This document shows positions 26,064 through 34,169 of a DNA stretch of 64,000 bases, in pieces. Where the stretch lies: the NCBI RefSeq assembly GCF_046600715.1, contig NZ_JBJMAV010000009.1, positions 36,317 to 100,316 of the forward strand, read 5' to 3'. Each line of letters begins with the position of its first letter. Positions within the stretch are counted from its first letter, which is position 1. Position numbers and translations under genes: made by a program. This DNA comes from Lysobacter_C viscosus. Lineage in GTDB: Bacteria; Pseudomonadota; Gammaproteobacteria; Xanthomonadales; Xanthomonadaceae. Under the pieces are notes generated by a model that did not search any database, had not been told where the DNA came from, and saw only the letters and a list, made by a program, of their open reading frames with translations.

Positions 26064-27683
26064 TCACCCCAGCGAGGCGTAGAACACGCCGCGCGGCGGC
26101 AGGTGCAACCGGTCGCCCTCGAGATGGCCGGCGGGCAGGCCGTGGTCCTCCAGCGGGGCGGCGGGCGCCAGGCCGCGCAGGTCGCACCCGGCCGCCTCGG
26201 CCGACAGGTTGAACGCGACCAGCAGGCGTTGCGCACCGTGCGAGCGGGTGAAGGCCAGCACCGGTTCGGGCGTGTCAACGAACGCGATGTCGCCGTGGAC
26301 CAGCGCGGGGTGGTGCTTGCGCCAGCGCAGGAAGCGCCGCGTGGTGTTCAGAACCGAGCCGGCGTCGGCCTCCTGCGCCTGCACGCTGCGTGCGCGATGC
26401 CCAGCCGGTATCGGCAGCCACGGCGGCGCGGGGCTGAAGCCGGCCTGCCCGTCGCTGGCCCACGGCATCGGGGTGCGGCAGCCGTCGCGGCCCTTGAACT
26501 TGGGCCAGAACGAAACCCCGTACGGGTCCTGCAGCGATTCGAACGGCACCTCGGCCTCGTCCAGCCCCAGCTCCTCGCCCTGGTACAGGCACACCGATCC
26601 GCGCAGCGAACACACCAGCGCCACCAGCTGCCGGGCCAGGTCGTCGGAGGGGTCCTCGCCGCCCCAGCGGGTGACCGCGCGACGCACGTCGTGGTTGGAG
26701 ATCGCCCAGCACGGCCAGCCGTGCGGCATCCGCGCTTCCAGTTTCTCCACGGTGTCGCGGATGTAGCCGACGGTGAAGTCGTCGGTGAGCAGCTCGAAGC
26801 TGTAACCCATGTGCAGCCGGGTGTCGCCCACGTACTCGGCCATCGTCGCCAGCGAATCCTCCGAGGAGAACTCCCCCAGCGCCGCCGAGCCGGGGTGGCG
26901 GTCCATCAGTGCGCGCAGCTGCTCCATGAACACCAGCGTTTCCGGGCGGGTGTTGTTGAAGTGGTGGTACTGGTACGCATACGGGTTGTCGGCGCTGAAG
27001 CCGCGGCCCACCCGCAGGTGCGCGGGCTTGGGCGGGTTGTCGCGCAGCTGCGCGTCGTGGAAGCAGAAGTTGATCGCGTCCAGCCGCAGCCCGTCCACCC
27101 CGCGTGACAGCCAGAAGTCGACGTTGTCGAGCGTGGCCTGCCGCACCTCGGGGCAGTGGAAGTTGAGGTCGGGCTGGGTGGCCAGGAAGTTGTGCAGGTA
27201 GTACTGCTCGCGCCGCGGCTCCCATTTCCACGCAACGCCGCCGAAGATCGACAGCCAGTTGTTGGGCGGGGTGCCATCGGGCCGGGGGTCGGCCCACACG
27301 TACCAGTCGGCCTTGGGGTTGTCGCGGCTCTCGCGGCTTTCCAGGAACCACGCGTGCTGGCTGGAGGTGTGGCTCAGCACCTGGTCGATCATCACCTTGA
27401 TGCCCAGCCCGTGCGCCTTGTCCAGCAACCGATCGAAGTCCTCCAGCGTGCCGAACAGCGGATCGACCGCGCGGTAGTCGGCGATGTCGTAGCCGAAGTC
27501 GGCCATCGGCGACTTGAAGAACGGCGAGATCCAGATCGCGTCCACCCCGAGGCTGGCCACGTGGTCGAGCTTCTCGACGATGCCGGGCAGGTCGCCCACG
27601 CCGTCGCCGTTGGTGTCCAGGAAGCTGCGCGGGTAGATCTGGTAGATCACCGCGCCGTGCCACCAGTGTGTCGTCATTGCCAT
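26064..27683 (-). CDS. Alpha-glucosidase (GH13)
   Basis: The 539-residue enzyme has no signal peptide and starts near MTTHWWHGAVIYQIYPRSF, the oligo-1,6/alpha-glucosidase opening. Conserved GH13 regions are IDQVLSHT, GLRLDAINFC (Asp nucleophile), AALGEFSS (acid Glu) and WAISNHDVRR. CLYQGEELGL supports an exo-acting cytoplasmic alpha-glucosidase (GH13 subfamily 23 or 17 style) that releases glucose from maltose and maltodextrins imported by the neighbouring MFS protein. There are two candidate Met starts, at residues 1 and 3 (MAMTT). The gene is divergent from the transporter across a 191-base region with several dyads. Confidence 0.94.
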   Translation of the reverse strand: MAMTTHWWHGAVIYQIYPRSFLDTNGDGVGDLPGIVEKLDHVASLGVDAIWISPFFKSPMADFGYDIADYRAVDPLFGTLEDFDRLLDKAHGLGIKVMIDQVLSHTSSQHAWFLESRESRDNPKADWYVWADPRPDGTPPNNWLSIFGGVAWKWEPRREQYYLHNFLATQPDLNFHCPEVRQATLDNVDFWLSRGVDGLRLDAINFCFHDAQLRDNPPKPAHLRVGRGFSADNPYAYQYHHFNNTRPETLVFMEQLRALMDRHPGSAALGEFSSEDSLATMAEYVGDTRLHMGYSFELLTDDFTVGYIRDTVEKLEARMPHGWPCWAISNHDVRRAVTRWGGEDPSDDLARQLVALVCSLRGSVCLYQGEELGLDEAEVPFESLQDPYGVSFWPKFKGRDGCRTPMPWASDGQAGFSPAPPWLPIPAGHRARSVQAQEADAGSVLNTTRRFLRWRKHHPALVHGDIAFVDTPEPVLAFTRSHGAQRLLVAFNLSAEAAGCDLRGLAPAAPLEDHGLPAGHLEGDRLHLPPRGVFYASLG

Positions 27684-27721
27684 TGCGCGACCCGGTCCGT
27701 TCGAACGCGGACTATTCCACG

Positions 27722-27737
27722 GTGTGCAGGTGCACAC
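27722..27737. repeat. Inverted repeat in the alpha-glucosidase/transporter divergent region
   Basis: GTGTGCA-GG-TGCACAC is a perfect dyad with seven-base arms. It lies 38 bases upstream of the alpha-glucosidase start and beside the LacI-like dyad. It does not fit the CRP spacing. It may be a second operator or a stem in the transcript. Confidence 0.35.
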
Positions 27738-27759
27738 GCGCATGGCCGGGCCCGGCAAG

Positions 27760-27779
27760 CGGTGAATACGTTTGCACCG
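27760..27779. promoter_or_regulatory. Candidate LacI-family operator, alpha-glucosidase/MFS divergent region
   Basis: CGGTGAATACGTTTGCACCG is a pseudo-palindrome with a central CG. Eight of ten positions per half match, with mismatches only at the fourth and sixth positions from the centre. LacI regulators typically bind such 16-20-base CG-centred dyads. The half site GTTTGCA resembles GGTTGCA in a dyad upstream of the LacI gene, supporting control by the same protein. Confidence 0.5.
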
Positions 27780-27874
27780 GCCATGGTGCAGTGCGATGGC
27801 TCACTAGGATGGCCGCCATCCCCGGCCGCGCCCGCCCGTCCGCGCCGGCGCCGCACCCCGCAAAGGACCCCCGC

Positions 27875-29395
27875 ATGACCCGCAAACCGCAGCTGTCGTT
27901 CTGGCAGATCTGGAACATGTGCTTCGGCTTCCTCGGCATCCAGTTCGGCTTCGCGCTGCAGAATGCCAACGTCAGCCGGATCTTCCAGACGCTGGGCGCG
28001 GACATGGACCAGATCCCGCTGCTGTGGATCGCCGCCCCGCTCACCGGGCTGATCGTGCAGCCGATCGTGGGCTACATGTCGGACCGCACCTGGACCGGGC
28101 TGGGCCGGCGGCGGCCGTACTTCCTGGTCGGCGCGGTGCTGGCGACGCTGGCGCTGCTGGTGATGCCCAACTCGCCGGCGCTGTGGATCGCGGCCGGCAC
28201 GCTGTGGGTCCTGGACGCCTCCATCAACATCGCGATGGAGCCGTTCCGCGCGTTCGTCGGCGACCAGCTGCCGGTGCGCCAGCGCCCCAGCGGCTACGCG
28301 ATGCAGAGCTTCTTCATCGGCGTGGGCTCGGTGATCGCCTCGATGCTGCCCTTCATCCTGGAGCGCCTGGGCGTGCCCAACACCGCCGGGCCCGGCGAGG
28401 TGCCCGACACCGTGCGCTATGCGTTCTATTTCGGCGGTGCGGTGCTGGTGTTGGCGGTGGGCTGGACGGTGCTGCGTACGCGCGAATACACCCCGGCCCA
28501 ACTGCATGCCTGGGACGAAGCCCCGCCGCTGGTGCACCGTGCGCTGGACCCGTCACGCGCGCGGCGCACGGGATCGGCGTGGCTGTTGGCCGGCGGCGCC
28601 GGCGCGGCCTTGATCGCGGTGTTCGCGCTGGACCGGCAGCTGTACATCCTGGCCGGCCTCATCGCGGCCTACGGCATCGCGCTGCTGCTGCGCACCGCGT
28701 TCTCCGGCGGCAATGCGTTCACCTCCATCCTCGACGACCTGCAGGACATGCCGCAGGCGATGCGGCAACTGGCGGTGGTGCAGTTCTTCAGCTGGTTCGC
28801 ACTGTTCTCGATGTGGATCTACACCACCGGCGCGGTGACGGAAGTGCACTACGGCAGCACCGACACCACGTCGGCGGCCTACAACGCCGGCGCGAACTGG
28901 GTCGGCGTGCTGTTTGCCGCCTACAACGGGTTCGCCGCGCTGGCGGCGATCGCGATCCCGTGGATGGTGCGCCGGTTGGGCCTGCGCATCAGCCATCTGG
29001 TCAACGTCACCCTGGGCGGGATCGGGCTGCTGTCGTTCCTGTGGATCCGCGAGCCGGCGTGGCTGTTGCTGTCCATGGTGGGGGTGGGCTTTGCCTGGGC
29101 GTCGATCCTGTCGCTGCCGTACGCGCTGCTGTCGGACAGCCTGCCGGCACGCAAGATGGGCGTGTACATGGGCATCTTCAACTTCTTCATCGTGATCCCG
29201 CAGCTGGTCGCCGCCAGCCTGCTCGGGTTCCTGCTCAAGACGTTCCTGGACGGTGCGCCGGTCAACGCGCTGGCGATCGGCGGCATCAGCCTGGTCGTGG
29301 CGGGGCTGTGCGTGCTGCGCGTTCGCGAGCCTGCCGATGCCCCGGTGGCAGTGCCTGCCGCGAATGGCCCGGGGCATGGCCTGTCAACCCGCTGA
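27875..29395 (+). CDS. MFS sugar transporter (GPH/SLC45-type, maltose or sucrose class)
   Basis: The 506-residue protein has twelve predicted membrane helices. It starts MTRKPQLSFWQIWNMCFGFLG with the downstream IQFGFALQNANVSRIFQ, and its first loop carries YMSDRTWTGLGRRRPYFL (the D-x-x-G-R-R segment). These traits match the SLC45-like MFS group that brings in maltose or sucrose in proteobacteria. It is preceded by AAAGGA and starts the operon with the secreted amylase; the alpha-glucosidase lies divergently. I infer maltose or maltodextrin as substrate from the neighbours. Confidence 0.92.
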   Translation: MTRKPQLSFWQIWNMCFGFLGIQFGFALQNANVSRIFQTLGADMDQIPLLWIAAPLTGLIVQPIVGYMSDRTWTGLGRRRPYFLVGAVLATLALLVMPNSPALWIAAGTLWVLDASINIAMEPFRAFVGDQLPVRQRPSGYAMQSFFIGVGSVIASMLPFILERLGVPNTAGPGEVPDTVRYAFYFGGAVLVLAVGWTVLRTREYTPAQLHAWDEAPPLVHRALDPSRARRTGSAWLLAGGAGAALIAVFALDRQLYILAGLIAAYGIALLLRTAFSGGNAFTSILDDLQDMPQAMRQLAVVQFFSWFALFSMWIYTTGAVTEVHYGSTDTTSAAYNAGANWVGVLFAAYNGFAALAAIAIPWMVRRLGLRISHLVNVTLGGIGLLSFLWIREPAWLLLSMVGVGFAWASILSLPYALLSDSLPARKMGVYMGIFNFFIVIPQLVAASLLGFLLKTFLDGAPVNALAIGGISLVVAGLCVLRVREPADAPVAVPAANGPGHGLSTR

Positions 29396-29442
29396 GAAAC
29401 CGGCTCCGCCACTACGCCCGACTTCCGCCCCTGGAACCGCCC

Positions 29443-31182
29443 ATGTCCCTCCGCCGCCCCCGCCTCCTGCCCGTCGTCGTCGCAGTGGTCCTTGCATCCG
29501 CGCTGGGCGCATGTGCGCATGCACCCTCCAGCGCGGGCACGGCCCCGCCCACCCAGGCGCGTTACGTCGGCACCGACGAGCCGTTCGCCGCGCACGCGGT
29601 GTACTTCGTGGTGACCGACCGCTTCGTCAACGGCGATGCGTCCAATGACCAGCGTGACCAGGGCGGGCGGCACCGCACCTTCGACCGCCCGCTGGAGCCC
29701 TGCGACGGCGTGGCCGGCAACGTCGGCTACCTGGGCGGGGATTTCCGCGGCATCGTCGACAACCTCGACTACATCCGCGGCATGGGTTTTGGCGCCGTGT
29801 GGATCACCCCGGTGGTCGACAACCCGGACGAGGCGTTCACCGGCGGCAGCGAGCCCGGCTGCGGCACCATGCTGAGCGACCGCGGCAAGACCGGCTACCA
29901 CGGGTACTGGGGCGTCGATTTCTTCCGGCTGGACGAGCACCTGCCCAGCGCCGGACTGGACTTCCGCGGCCTGGCCGACGCGGTGCACGCGCGCGACATG
30001 AAGCTGGTGCTGGATATCGTCGGCAACCACGGTTCGCCGGCGTATTCCATGACGCACGACCAGCCCAAGTTCGGCGAGGTCCATGGACCCGATGGCAGTG
30101 TCATCGCCGACCACCAGAACCTGCACCCCACGCAACTGGACCCCGCCGGCAATCCGCTTCATGCGTTCTTCAACGCCACCGGTCCGGTGGACGGTGCGAC
30201 CGGGTCGATTTTCGACGGCAACCTGGCGCAGCTGGGCGACTTCGATGCCGCCAATCCGGCGGTGCTGGAGTACCTGGCGGGCGCGTACGAGCAATGGATC
30301 GACCAGGGCGCGGACGCGTTCCGCATCGACACCATCGCCTGGATGCCGCACGCGTTCTGGAAGGCTTTCACCCAGCGCATCCGTAGCCGGCACCCGGGCT
30401 TCTTCATGTTCGGCGAGGCCTTCGACTACGACGCGGCCGCGATCGCCGCGCACACGTTGCCGGCCAACGGCGGGGTCAGCGTGCTCGACTTCCCGATGAA
30501 GCAGGCGATGGACGAGGTGTTCGGCCGCAAGCGCGTCGGCTTCGAGCGCCTCGCCCCCACCCTGCACCTGGTCGACGGGCCGTATGCCAACCCCTACGCG
30601 CTGGCGACGTTCTACGACAACCACGACATGGCACGGATGGATGCCTCGGACGAAGGCTTCATCGACGCCCACCACTGGCTGTTCACCGCGCGCGGCATCC
30701 CGGTCGTCTACTACGGCTCGGAGACCGGCTTCATGCGCGGCCGTGCCGAACACGCCGGCAACCGCAACTACTTCGGCCAGGCGCGCGTGGACGCGGCGGC
30801 CGACCATCCGATCCACCAGGCACTGACCCGTATCGCCAGCGTGCGTCGCACCACGCCGGCGTTGCAGCGCGGCGTGCAGCTCAACGTGGAGCTGGCCGGC
30901 GACCGCGCGGCCTTCTACCGCGTGCTTCAGGACGGCGACACCGCGCAGGTCGCGCTGGTGTTGCTCAACAAGGGCGATGCGCCCGCTGCGTTCGCGATCG
31001 ACGCGATGCTGCAGGCGGGCACGTGGCGGGCGGCGCTGTCGGGTGTCACACGACAGGTGGCGACCGGCGGCACGCTGACGGCGACGGTGCCGGCGCACGG
31101 CGTCGAGGTGTGGGTGCGGGACGGACCAGTAACGGAGCCGGCGCTGGTGGCGGCATTGGAGGCGGTGACGGGCAGGGATTGA
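29443..31182 (+). CDS. GH13 alpha-amylase/cyclomaltodextrinase-like lipoprotein
   Basis: The 579-residue protein has a lipoprotein signal (ALGACAH, Cys24) and a GH13 barrel with YFVVTDRFVNGD, VLDIVGNHGS, AFRIDTIAWM (Asp nucleophile), FMFGEAFDY (Glu) and FYDNHDMARMD. It has extended insertions and a C-terminal beta domain (VALVLLNKGDAPAAFAI). Xanthomonad relatives are described as amylases or cyclomaltodextrin glucanotransferase-like enzymes. I expect it to be envelope anchored and to shorten starch or maltodextrins before import. It follows the MFS gene by 47 bases in the same direction. The exact cleavage pattern is not readable. Confidence 0.9.
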   Translation: MSLRRPRLLPVVVAVVLASALGACAHAPSSAGTAPPTQARYVGTDEPFAAHAVYFVVTDRFVNGDASNDQRDQGGRHRTFDRPLEPCDGVAGNVGYLGGDFRGIVDNLDYIRGMGFGAVWITPVVDNPDEAFTGGSEPGCGTMLSDRGKTGYHGYWGVDFFRLDEHLPSAGLDFRGLADAVHARDMKLVLDIVGNHGSPAYSMTHDQPKFGEVHGPDGSVIADHQNLHPTQLDPAGNPLHAFFNATGPVDGATGSIFDGNLAQLGDFDAANPAVLEYLAGAYEQWIDQGADAFRIDTIAWMPHAFWKAFTQRIRSRHPGFFMFGEAFDYDAAAIAAHTLPANGGVSVLDFPMKQAMDEVFGRKRVGFERLAPTLHLVDGPYANPYALATFYDNHDMARMDASDEGFIDAHHWLFTARGIPVVYYGSETGFMRGRAEHAGNRNYFGQARVDAAADHPIHQALTRIASVRRTTPALQRGVQLNVELAGDRAAFYRVLQDGDTAQVALVLLNKGDAPAAFAIDAMLQAGTWRAALSGVTRQVATGGTLTATVPAHGVEVWVRDGPVTEPALVAALEAVTGRD

Positions 31183-31207
31183 GAACGCCGTATCGGCCAC
31201 CGGTTGG

Positions 31208-31230
31208 TGATCGCGGCTGAAGCCGCTCCG
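31208..31230 (+). repeat. Short REP-like hairpin
   Basis: TGATCGCGGCTGAAGCCGCTCC contains the perfect stem GCGGCT-GA-AGCCGC. The core looks like the GGAGCGGCTTCAGCCGCGA repeat found between genes in many Xanthomonadaceae. It sits just after the amylase stop, beside the larger element. Confidence 0.6.
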
Positions 31231-31261
31231 ACGGGAGCCAGGTGGTCCCTCGTCACACGCC

Positions 31262-31348
31262 TGTAGGAGCGAGGTGAGTCGCGACCAGCAGTCGGCGAGT
31301 CGCGTTACACGCCGGATGCCGGGGGTCGCGACTCACGTCGCTCCTACA
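31262..31348 (+). repeat. REP-like inverted repeat (element A, copy 1)
   Basis: Two 25-base arms, starting TGTAGGAGCGA and ending GAGTCGCGACC, are inverted and match at 24 of 25 positions around a 37-base centre. It lies in the gap between convergent amylase and LacI genes. The same core (GGAGCGACGTGAGTCGCGA) recurs at 56.2 and 60.2 kb. No transposase gene is adjacent. Confidence 0.75.
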
Positions 31349-31370
31349 AAGGTCCTGGAGATCGCGGCCG

Positions 31371-32399
31371 CTACGCCCCGGTCGAGCGCCGCACCACCAG
31401 GGTGGCCGGCAGGGTGGTGCTCTCGGCGGGTTCGCCGCGGACCTGCCGCACCAGCGACTCCACCAGCAGTTCGCCGGCACGCGAGGTGTCCTGGAACACG
31501 GTGGTCAGCGCGGGCTGGGCGAAGCGGGCCATGGGGATGTCATCGAAGCCAGCCACGGCAACGTCATCGGGTACGCGCAGGCCGTGCTGCGACAGCGCGC
31601 GCATGGCGCCGATGGCGATCAGGTCGCTGGCGGCGAACACCGCGTCGAAGGGGACCTTGCGCGCGAGCAGCGTGCGCGCGGCTGCGAAGCCGGCTTCCTC
31701 CGAGCTCTCCGCGTCCACCTGCAGCGCCGGGTCCATGGCGGCGCCGACGGCCTGCAGGGCCGCATCGCAGCCCCGGTAGCGGTCGTAGAACTCGGGGTAG
31801 TGGCTGGAGGCATCCCCGAGGAATGCAATGCGACGGTGGCCGAGCGCGGCCAGGTGTTCGCCCACCAGGCGCCCGCCCAGCAGGTTGTCGCAGCCGATCG
31901 AGACACCGGGCTGGCCCTCCAGCACCGCGCCCCAGCGCACGAAACGCGTGCCCTGCTCGACCAGCGTTTCCAGCTTGCCGCGGTAGGCCAGGTAGTCGCC
32001 GTAGCCGAGCAGGATCAGGCCGTCGGCCTTCATGCTGTCCTCGTAGTCGGCGTGCCAGTCGTCCGACAGCTGCTGGAACGACACCAGCAGGTCGTGGCCG
32101 TGGCGCGCACAGGCGCGGGTGATCGAGCCGAGCATCGACAGGAAGAACGGGTTGATGTGCGAGTCGTCCGGCGTGGGGTCCTCGAACAGCAGCAGCGCCA
32201 GCGTGCCGGCGCGCTGGGTACGCAGGCTGGAGGCGTGCCGGTCGACCTTGTAGTTCAGCTCCCGCACCGCCGCCTCGACCCGCTCGCGGGTCTGGGCGTT
32301 GACCAGCGGGCTGCCACTCAGGACCCGTGAAACCGTGGCCTGGGACACCCCGGCCCGGTGGGCGATATCGATCGAAGTGGCCTTGGACTTCCTGCGCAT
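31371..32399 (-). CDS. LacI family transcriptional regulator, probable maltodextrin repressor
   Basis: The 342-residue protein has a LacI helix-turn-helix (ATSIDIAHRAGVSQATVSRVLSGSPLVN, residues about 7-35), hinge helix VDRHASSLRT and a periplasmic-binding-like effector domain with HPFFLSML-type and CDNLLGGRLVGEHL segments and DVAVAGFDDIP near the end. Position at the edge of the maltodextrin cluster makes it its likely regulator, as in MalR/SalR-like proteins. A CG-centred dyad lies in its upstream gap. The start is the Met before RRKSKA. Effector sugar and sites are inferred. Confidence 0.9.
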   Translation of the reverse strand: MRRKSKATSIDIAHRAGVSQATVSRVLSGSPLVNAQTRERVEAAVRELNYKVDRHASSLRTQRAGTLALLLFEDPTPDDSHINPFFLSMLGSITRACARHGHDLLVSFQQLSDDWHADYEDSMKADGLILLGYGDYLAYRGKLETLVEQGTRFVRWGAVLEGQPGVSIGCDNLLGGRLVGEHLAALGHRRIAFLGDASSHYPEFYDRYRGCDAALQAVGAAMDPALQVDAESSEEAGFAAARTLLARKVPFDAVFAASDLIAIGAMRALSQHGLRVPDDVAVAGFDDIPMARFAQPALTTVFQDTSRAGELLVESLVRQVRGEPAESTTLPATLVVRRSTGA

Positions 32400-32460
32400 G
32401 CGCGGTTGCACGGGTGGCGGCCGCCGGCGCGGGCCGGTTGCGAGTGTAGACGTTCCGGTG

Positions 32461-32477
32461 CGCACCACCCGGGTGCG
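32461..32477 (+). promoter_or_regulatory. NtrC-binding site 1 upstream of glnA
   Basis: GCACC-ACCCG-GGTGC fits the NtrC dyad TGCACC-N5-GGTGCA apart from its outermost bases. Its centre is about 126 bases upstream of the predicted glnA start of transcription and 31 bases (three helical turns) from the second site, as in the E. coli glnA enhancer. Confidence 0.6.
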
Positions 32478-32491
32478 TCCGGGTCAGGGCA

Positions 32492-32508
32492 TGCGCCATG
32501 TTGGTGCG
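32492..32508 (+). promoter_or_regulatory. NtrC-binding site 2 upstream of glnA
   Basis: TGCGCC-ATGTT-GGTGCG has the 17-base NtrC spacing with two deviations from TGCACC-N5-GGTGCA. It is about 95 bases upstream of the predicted sigma-54 start, a normal enhancer distance. Confidence 0.55.
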
Positions 32509-32544
32509 CTTTCGCAACGGTGCGGAGAAGCACTTCATAAGAAT

Positions 32545-32554
32545 CAACCGGTTG
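32545..32554. promoter_or_regulatory. CG-centred palindrome CAACCGGTTG
   Basis: A perfect 10-base palindrome lies between the NtrC sites and the sigma-54 box, in the gap shared with the divergent LacI gene. Its half site GGTTGCA is close to GTTTGCA at 27.77 kb. It may be the repressor's own operator, but the LacI start is 146 bases away. Confidence 0.3.
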
Positions 32555-32569
32555 CAGTGGGGGTCTGGC

Positions 32570-32585
32570 TGGCACGATGCTTGCG
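32570..32585 (+). promoter_or_regulatory. Sigma-54 promoter of glnA
   Basis: TGGCACG-ATGC-TTGC matches the -24/-12 consensus TGGCACG-N4-TTGCW at every position except the last. The GG and GC are correctly spaced. The predicted start is near 32595, 30 bases before the ATG. With the two NtrC dyads and ntrBC nearby this is the clearest promoter in the window. Confidence 0.85.
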
Positions 32586-32624
32586 TTGCTCTACTGCATC
32601 CCATCACCCCGCGGAGTTGCCTGC

Positions 32625-34034
32625 ATGTCCAGCGAGACCATCGAGAAGCTGATCAAGGACCACAAGGTCGAGTTCGTCGACCTGCGTTTTGCCGACATGC
32701 GGGGCGTCCAGCACCACGTCACCTACCCGGCGTCGATCGTCGACGACACGCTGTTCGAAGACGGCCGGATGTTCGACGGCTCCTCCATCAGCGGCTGGAA
32801 GGGCATCAACGAGTCGGACATGGTGCTGCTGCCCGACGCCTCGACCGCATTCCTGGACCCGTTCACCGCCGACCCGACCCTGGTGCTGGGCTGCGACATC
32901 CTCGACCCCTCGACCATGCAGGCCTATTCGCGTGATCCGCGCGGCGTGGCCAAGCGCGCCGAGGCGTACCTCAAGGCCAGCGGCATCGCCGAGCAGGCGT
33001 TCTTCGGGCCGGAGCCGGAGTTCTTCATCTTCGACTCGGTGCGCTACGCCAACGACATGGGGCACACCTTCTTCCACGTCGACTCCGAAGAGGCCGCGTG
33101 GAACTCCGGTCGCGAGTACGAGGGTGGCAACACCGGCTATCGCCCGGGGGTCAAGGGTGGTTACTTCCCGGTCGCCCCGCTGGACACGCTGCACGACATC
33201 CGCGCCGAGATGTGCAAGACGCTGGAGGCGGTCGGCATCGAAGTCGAAGTCCACCACCACGAGGTCGCCAACGCCGGCCAATGCGAGATCGGCACCAAGT
33301 TCAACTCGCTGGTGCGCAAGGCCGACGAGTTGATGATGATGAAGTACATCATCAAGAACGTGGCCCATCGCAACGGCAAGACCGCGACCTTCATGCCCAA
33401 GCCCATCGTCGGCGACAACGGCAGCGGCATGCACGTGCACCAGAGCCTGGCCAAGGGCGGCACCAACCTGTTTTCCGGTGACGGCTACGGCGGCCTGAGC
33501 CAGATGGCGCTGTGGTACATCGGCGGCGTGTTCAAGCACGCGCGCGCGCTCAACGCCTTCACCAATTCCACCACCAACAGCTACAAGCGCCTGGTGCCCG
33601 GTTACGAGGCGCCGGTGATGCTGGCGTACTCGGCCAGCAACCGCTCGGCCAGCTGCCGCATCCCGTACGTGTCCAACCCCAAGGCGCGCCGGGTCGAGTT
33701 CCGCTTCCCGGACCCGATGCAGTCGGGCTACCTGACCTTCGCCGCGCTGATGATGGCGGGCCTGGACGGCATCAAGAACCAGATCGACCCGGGCGCGCCG
33801 TCCGACAAGGACCTCTACGACCTGCCGCCGGAGGAGGAAAAGAACATCCCCACCGTGTGCCACTCGCTGGACCAGGCGCTGGAAGCACTCGACAAGGACC
33901 GCGAGTTCCTCAAGGCCGGCGGCGTGTTCACCGACGACATGATCGACGCCTACATCGGCCTGAAGATGAAGGAAGTCACCGCGTTCCGCGCCGCGACCCA
34001 CCCGCTCGAGTACCAGATGTACTACGCGATCTGA
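32625..34034 (+). CDS. glnA: Glutamine synthetase, type I
   Basis: The 469-residue enzyme makes glutamine from glutamate, ammonia and ATP. It has the usual GSI length and landmarks: VEFVDLRFADMRG, FDGSSISGWKGI, FGPEPEFF (metal-binding Glu), CEIGTKF, NGSGMHVHQSL, ASNRSASCRIP and a C-terminal NLYDLPP-type loop. That loop carries the adenylylation Tyr at residue 398 (DLYDLPPEE), equivalent to Tyr397 of E. coli, so it should be of the adenylylated GSI-beta class. It stands alone, ending in a strong terminator, and is driven by the sigma-54 promoter. The PII and GlnE partners are not in the window. Confidence 0.98.
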   Translation: MSSETIEKLIKDHKVEFVDLRFADMRGVQHHVTYPASIVDDTLFEDGRMFDGSSISGWKGINESDMVLLPDASTAFLDPFTADPTLVLGCDILDPSTMQAYSRDPRGVAKRAEAYLKASGIAEQAFFGPEPEFFIFDSVRYANDMGHTFFHVDSEEAAWNSGREYEGGNTGYRPGVKGGYFPVAPLDTLHDIRAEMCKTLEAVGIEVEVHHHEVANAGQCEIGTKFNSLVRKADELMMMKYIIKNVAHRNGKTATFMPKPIVGDNGSGMHVHQSLAKGGTNLFSGDGYGGLSQMALWYIGGVFKHARALNAFTNSTTNSYKRLVPGYEAPVMLAYSASNRSASCRIPYVSNPKARRVEFRFPDPMQSGYLTFAALMMAGLDGIKNQIDPGAPSDKDLYDLPPEEEKNIPTVCHSLDQALEALDKDREFLKAGGVFTDDMIDAYIGLKMKEVTAFRAATHPLEYQMYYAI

Positions 34035-34063
34035 GGCGTACCGCCCGCCACAGGCACGACCCG

Positions 34064-34095
34064 CAGGCCCGGAGCGATCCGGGCCTGTTCCGTTT
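34064..34095 (+). terminator. Rho-independent terminator of glnA
   Basis: CAGGCCCGGA-GCGA-TCCGGGCCTG forms a perfect 10-bp stem with a four-base loop, followed by TTCCGTTT. It lies 30 bases after the glnA stop and separates glnA from the sigma-factor operon. Confidence 0.85.
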
Positions 34096-34169
34096 GCGAA
34101 ACGGGTGCGTGCGCGGCGCGAGCGTCGCCGGGCTTAAACCTTCCGCGCCACCGCTGCATCGGACTGGCT

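Noticed and set aside
27722..27737. CRP/Clp site in the divergent region
   Set aside because: TGTG and CACA are six bases apart, where CRP needs eight.
27773..27790. TGCACC-N6-GGTGCA as an NtrC site
   Set aside because: The spacer is six instead of five, which puts the arms out of register for NtrC. It overlaps the LacI-like dyad in a sugar locus.
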